A DNA stretch of 6,541 nt from assembly GCA_019313505.1 (NCBI GenBank), contig JAFDBA010000141.1:1-6541 (forward strand), written 5' to 3'. Under the pieces are notes generated by a model that was not told the DNA's origin, did not search any database, and saw only the letters and a program-made list of their open reading frames with translations. This document shows, piece by piece, positions 5,799 to 6,541 of this stretch (positions within the stretch are counted from its first letter, which is position 1; each line of letters opens with the position of its first letter). A program made the position numbers and the translations under genes. This DNA is from Deltaproteobacteria bacterium (GTDB lineage Bacteria > Desulfobacterota > Desulfobacteria > Desulfobacterales > UBA11574).

Positions 5799-6180
5799 AA
5801 ATACTATGCAAAAATCTATCACAAACTTGAACGAGAAGGTAATCGTCATTACCGGGGCATCCAGTGGTATCGGTGAAGAAGCTGCCCGACTACTCGCAGG
5901 AAAAGGCGGCAAAGTGGTTTTGGGCGTCAGAAGGGTTGATCGCCTGGAAACACCGGCAGAGGATATTCGATAAAACGACGGCACCGCGCTGGTACAAGCT
6001 ACGAATGTCACCAAGTGTGAAGATGTCGAAGCCTTAATGAACGAGCGGTTGATGAATTTGATCAGGTTAACGTCATGTTAAATAACGCGGGCATTATGCC
6101 AGTGGCCCCGATCGAAATGCCTCAAAATGGTCACTTAGTGAGCAAATCAGACTTTTTACGATACCGTCAATCTTGATGCC
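5791..6180 (+). pseudogene. Short-chain dehydrogenase/reductase gene, broken by a stop and frameshifts
   Basis: The start (GTG 5791 with AGGA seven bases upstream, or ATG 5806) overlaps the GNAT gene. The first 60 codons encode a normal classical SDR N-terminus: VIVITGASSGIG (the TGxxxGIG dinucleotide-binding loop), then VVLGVRRVDRLE, where the arginines suggest NADP(H). TAA at 5971 interrupts it, yet the same frame continues sensibly as NDGTALVQATNVTKCEDVEALMN. At about 6043-6045 the frame shifts and AVDEFDQVNVMLNNAGIMPV follows, carrying the conserved NNAG. A further shift near 6119-6121 would restore LKM and a FYDTVNLDAF-like stretch, past two more stops. The Ser/YxxxK catalytic region is absent. 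The gene is therefore dead unless the lesions are sequencing errors; the right end of homology is approximate. Confidence 0.85.
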
Positions 6181-6442
6181 TTTTAAAGAAATTGACCACA
6201 TGACGGATATATTCTTCTGGTTGGTGTTCATAGGTACTGTGTCCGCATTTCGGGAGCACGGCCAGCTCCCCAGAGGGAAGGTGCCGATAGAAAGCCACAC
6301 CCTGCTCCACGTCAAAGAAAAAACCTCTGTCTGGATAAAGTACCAACACAGGGCAGATAACCTGTGGCAATAACCCACGCAGGTCAAAAATATCTTTACC
6401 ATAGGCACCGCCGTTCTTTCTAAACTGATTGGTAACGTTCAA
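6167..6442 (-). pseudogene. Alpha/beta hydrolase, C-terminal fragment
   Basis: This minus-strand open frame of 91 codons (a TTG at 6442, TGA at 6167) reads LLPQVICPVLVLYPDRG, then a middle helix, then LAVLPKCGHSTYEHQPEEY and VVNFFKRH. That is the standard last third of an alpha/beta hydrolase. CPVLVLYPDRG is the strand before the catalytic acid, and GH (His68 of the open frame) is the catalytic histidine followed by the usual PEE(Y/F) helix. The strand and elbow carrying the nucleophile are missing; a stop lies upstream in frame at 6449-6451. In the acid loop the usual GDRD appears as PDRG, so the acid may also be lost. The fragment runs head-on into the end of the broken SDR gene. A functional enzyme is not expected. 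Confidence 0.75.
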
Positions 6443-6540
6443 AAGTGTTTACATGGTGACAGTTTAACGGACATAATCTCAATGTCGAAGTAACCTTTTA
6501 TCCCAAGTTTGTCTTTCCAATATTGTTCCCATTTATCCCT
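6439..6540 (-). other. Open frame entering from the right edge, possibly the C-terminus of another gene
   Basis: On the minus strand a frame stays open from the right edge to a TGA at 6439-6441, giving 33 residues that include DKWEQYWKDKLGIKGYFDIE. The composition is protein-like, but I recognise no family and chance cannot be excluded at this length. If real, it ends just as the hydrolase fragment begins, in a different frame. Confidence 0.25.
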
Positions 6541-6541
6541 G

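Noticed and set aside
6094..6408. A 104-codon minus-strand frame overlapping the hydrolase fragment
   Set aside because: It is the neighbouring frame of the fragment that carries clear alpha/beta hydrolase motifs and has none itself.

Overview
The window looks like a piece of a Desulfobacterota-type (deltaproteobacterial) chromosome. This is an inference from the gene content: a futalosine-pathway menaquinone gene, a PsrA-like TetR regulator beside a crotonase, an HAE1-type RND pump with its own outer-membrane factor, and intergenic palindromic repeats of kinds I associate with such genomes. No marker gene fixes the taxonomy. No tRNA, rRNA, CRISPR array or intact transposase gene was seen.

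Layout. Positions 1-356 hold the C-terminal end of an RND inner-membrane transporter cut by the window edge. It overlaps an NodT/OprM-type outer-membrane lipoprotein gene (343-1920), and the pair forms the distal part of a tripartite efflux operon. A 260-bp spacer (1921-2180) follows, packed with small hairpins that share a CTAAA core and with three copies of TAATCTGCG. Beyond it the base composition becomes visibly more AT-rich. A crotonase-fold gene (2181-2966) lacks the usual catalytic residues. It is followed by a PsrA-like TetR regulator (3056-3730) and a full-length mqnA, chorismate dehydratase (3830-4648).

The right third is a region of decay. Between mqnA and the next gene lie an apparent 5' remnant of a sugar-phosphate-isomerase-like gene (4737-4828) and an 81-bp palindromic repeat (4848-4928). 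An intact GNAT-fold acyltransferase gene (5022-5798) overlaps the start of a short-chain dehydrogenase gene that is broken by a stop codon and at least one, probably two, frameshifts (5791 to about 6180). On the opposite strand, abutting its ruined end, is the C-terminal third of an alpha/beta hydrolase without its nucleophile domain (6167-6442).

How the genes fit together. The efflux pair clearly works as one machine. The crotonase and the PsrA-like regulator may form an acyl-CoA-responsive unit, since PsrA-type regulators bind long-chain acyl ligands. mqnA supplies the first step from chorismate to menaquinone and appears to stand alone. I found no convincing previously undescribed system. 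The most notable points are the active-site-altered crotonase, an exact 30-bp tandem duplication that doubles the lipobox of the outer-membrane factor, and the cluster of three decaying genes beside a palindromic repeat.
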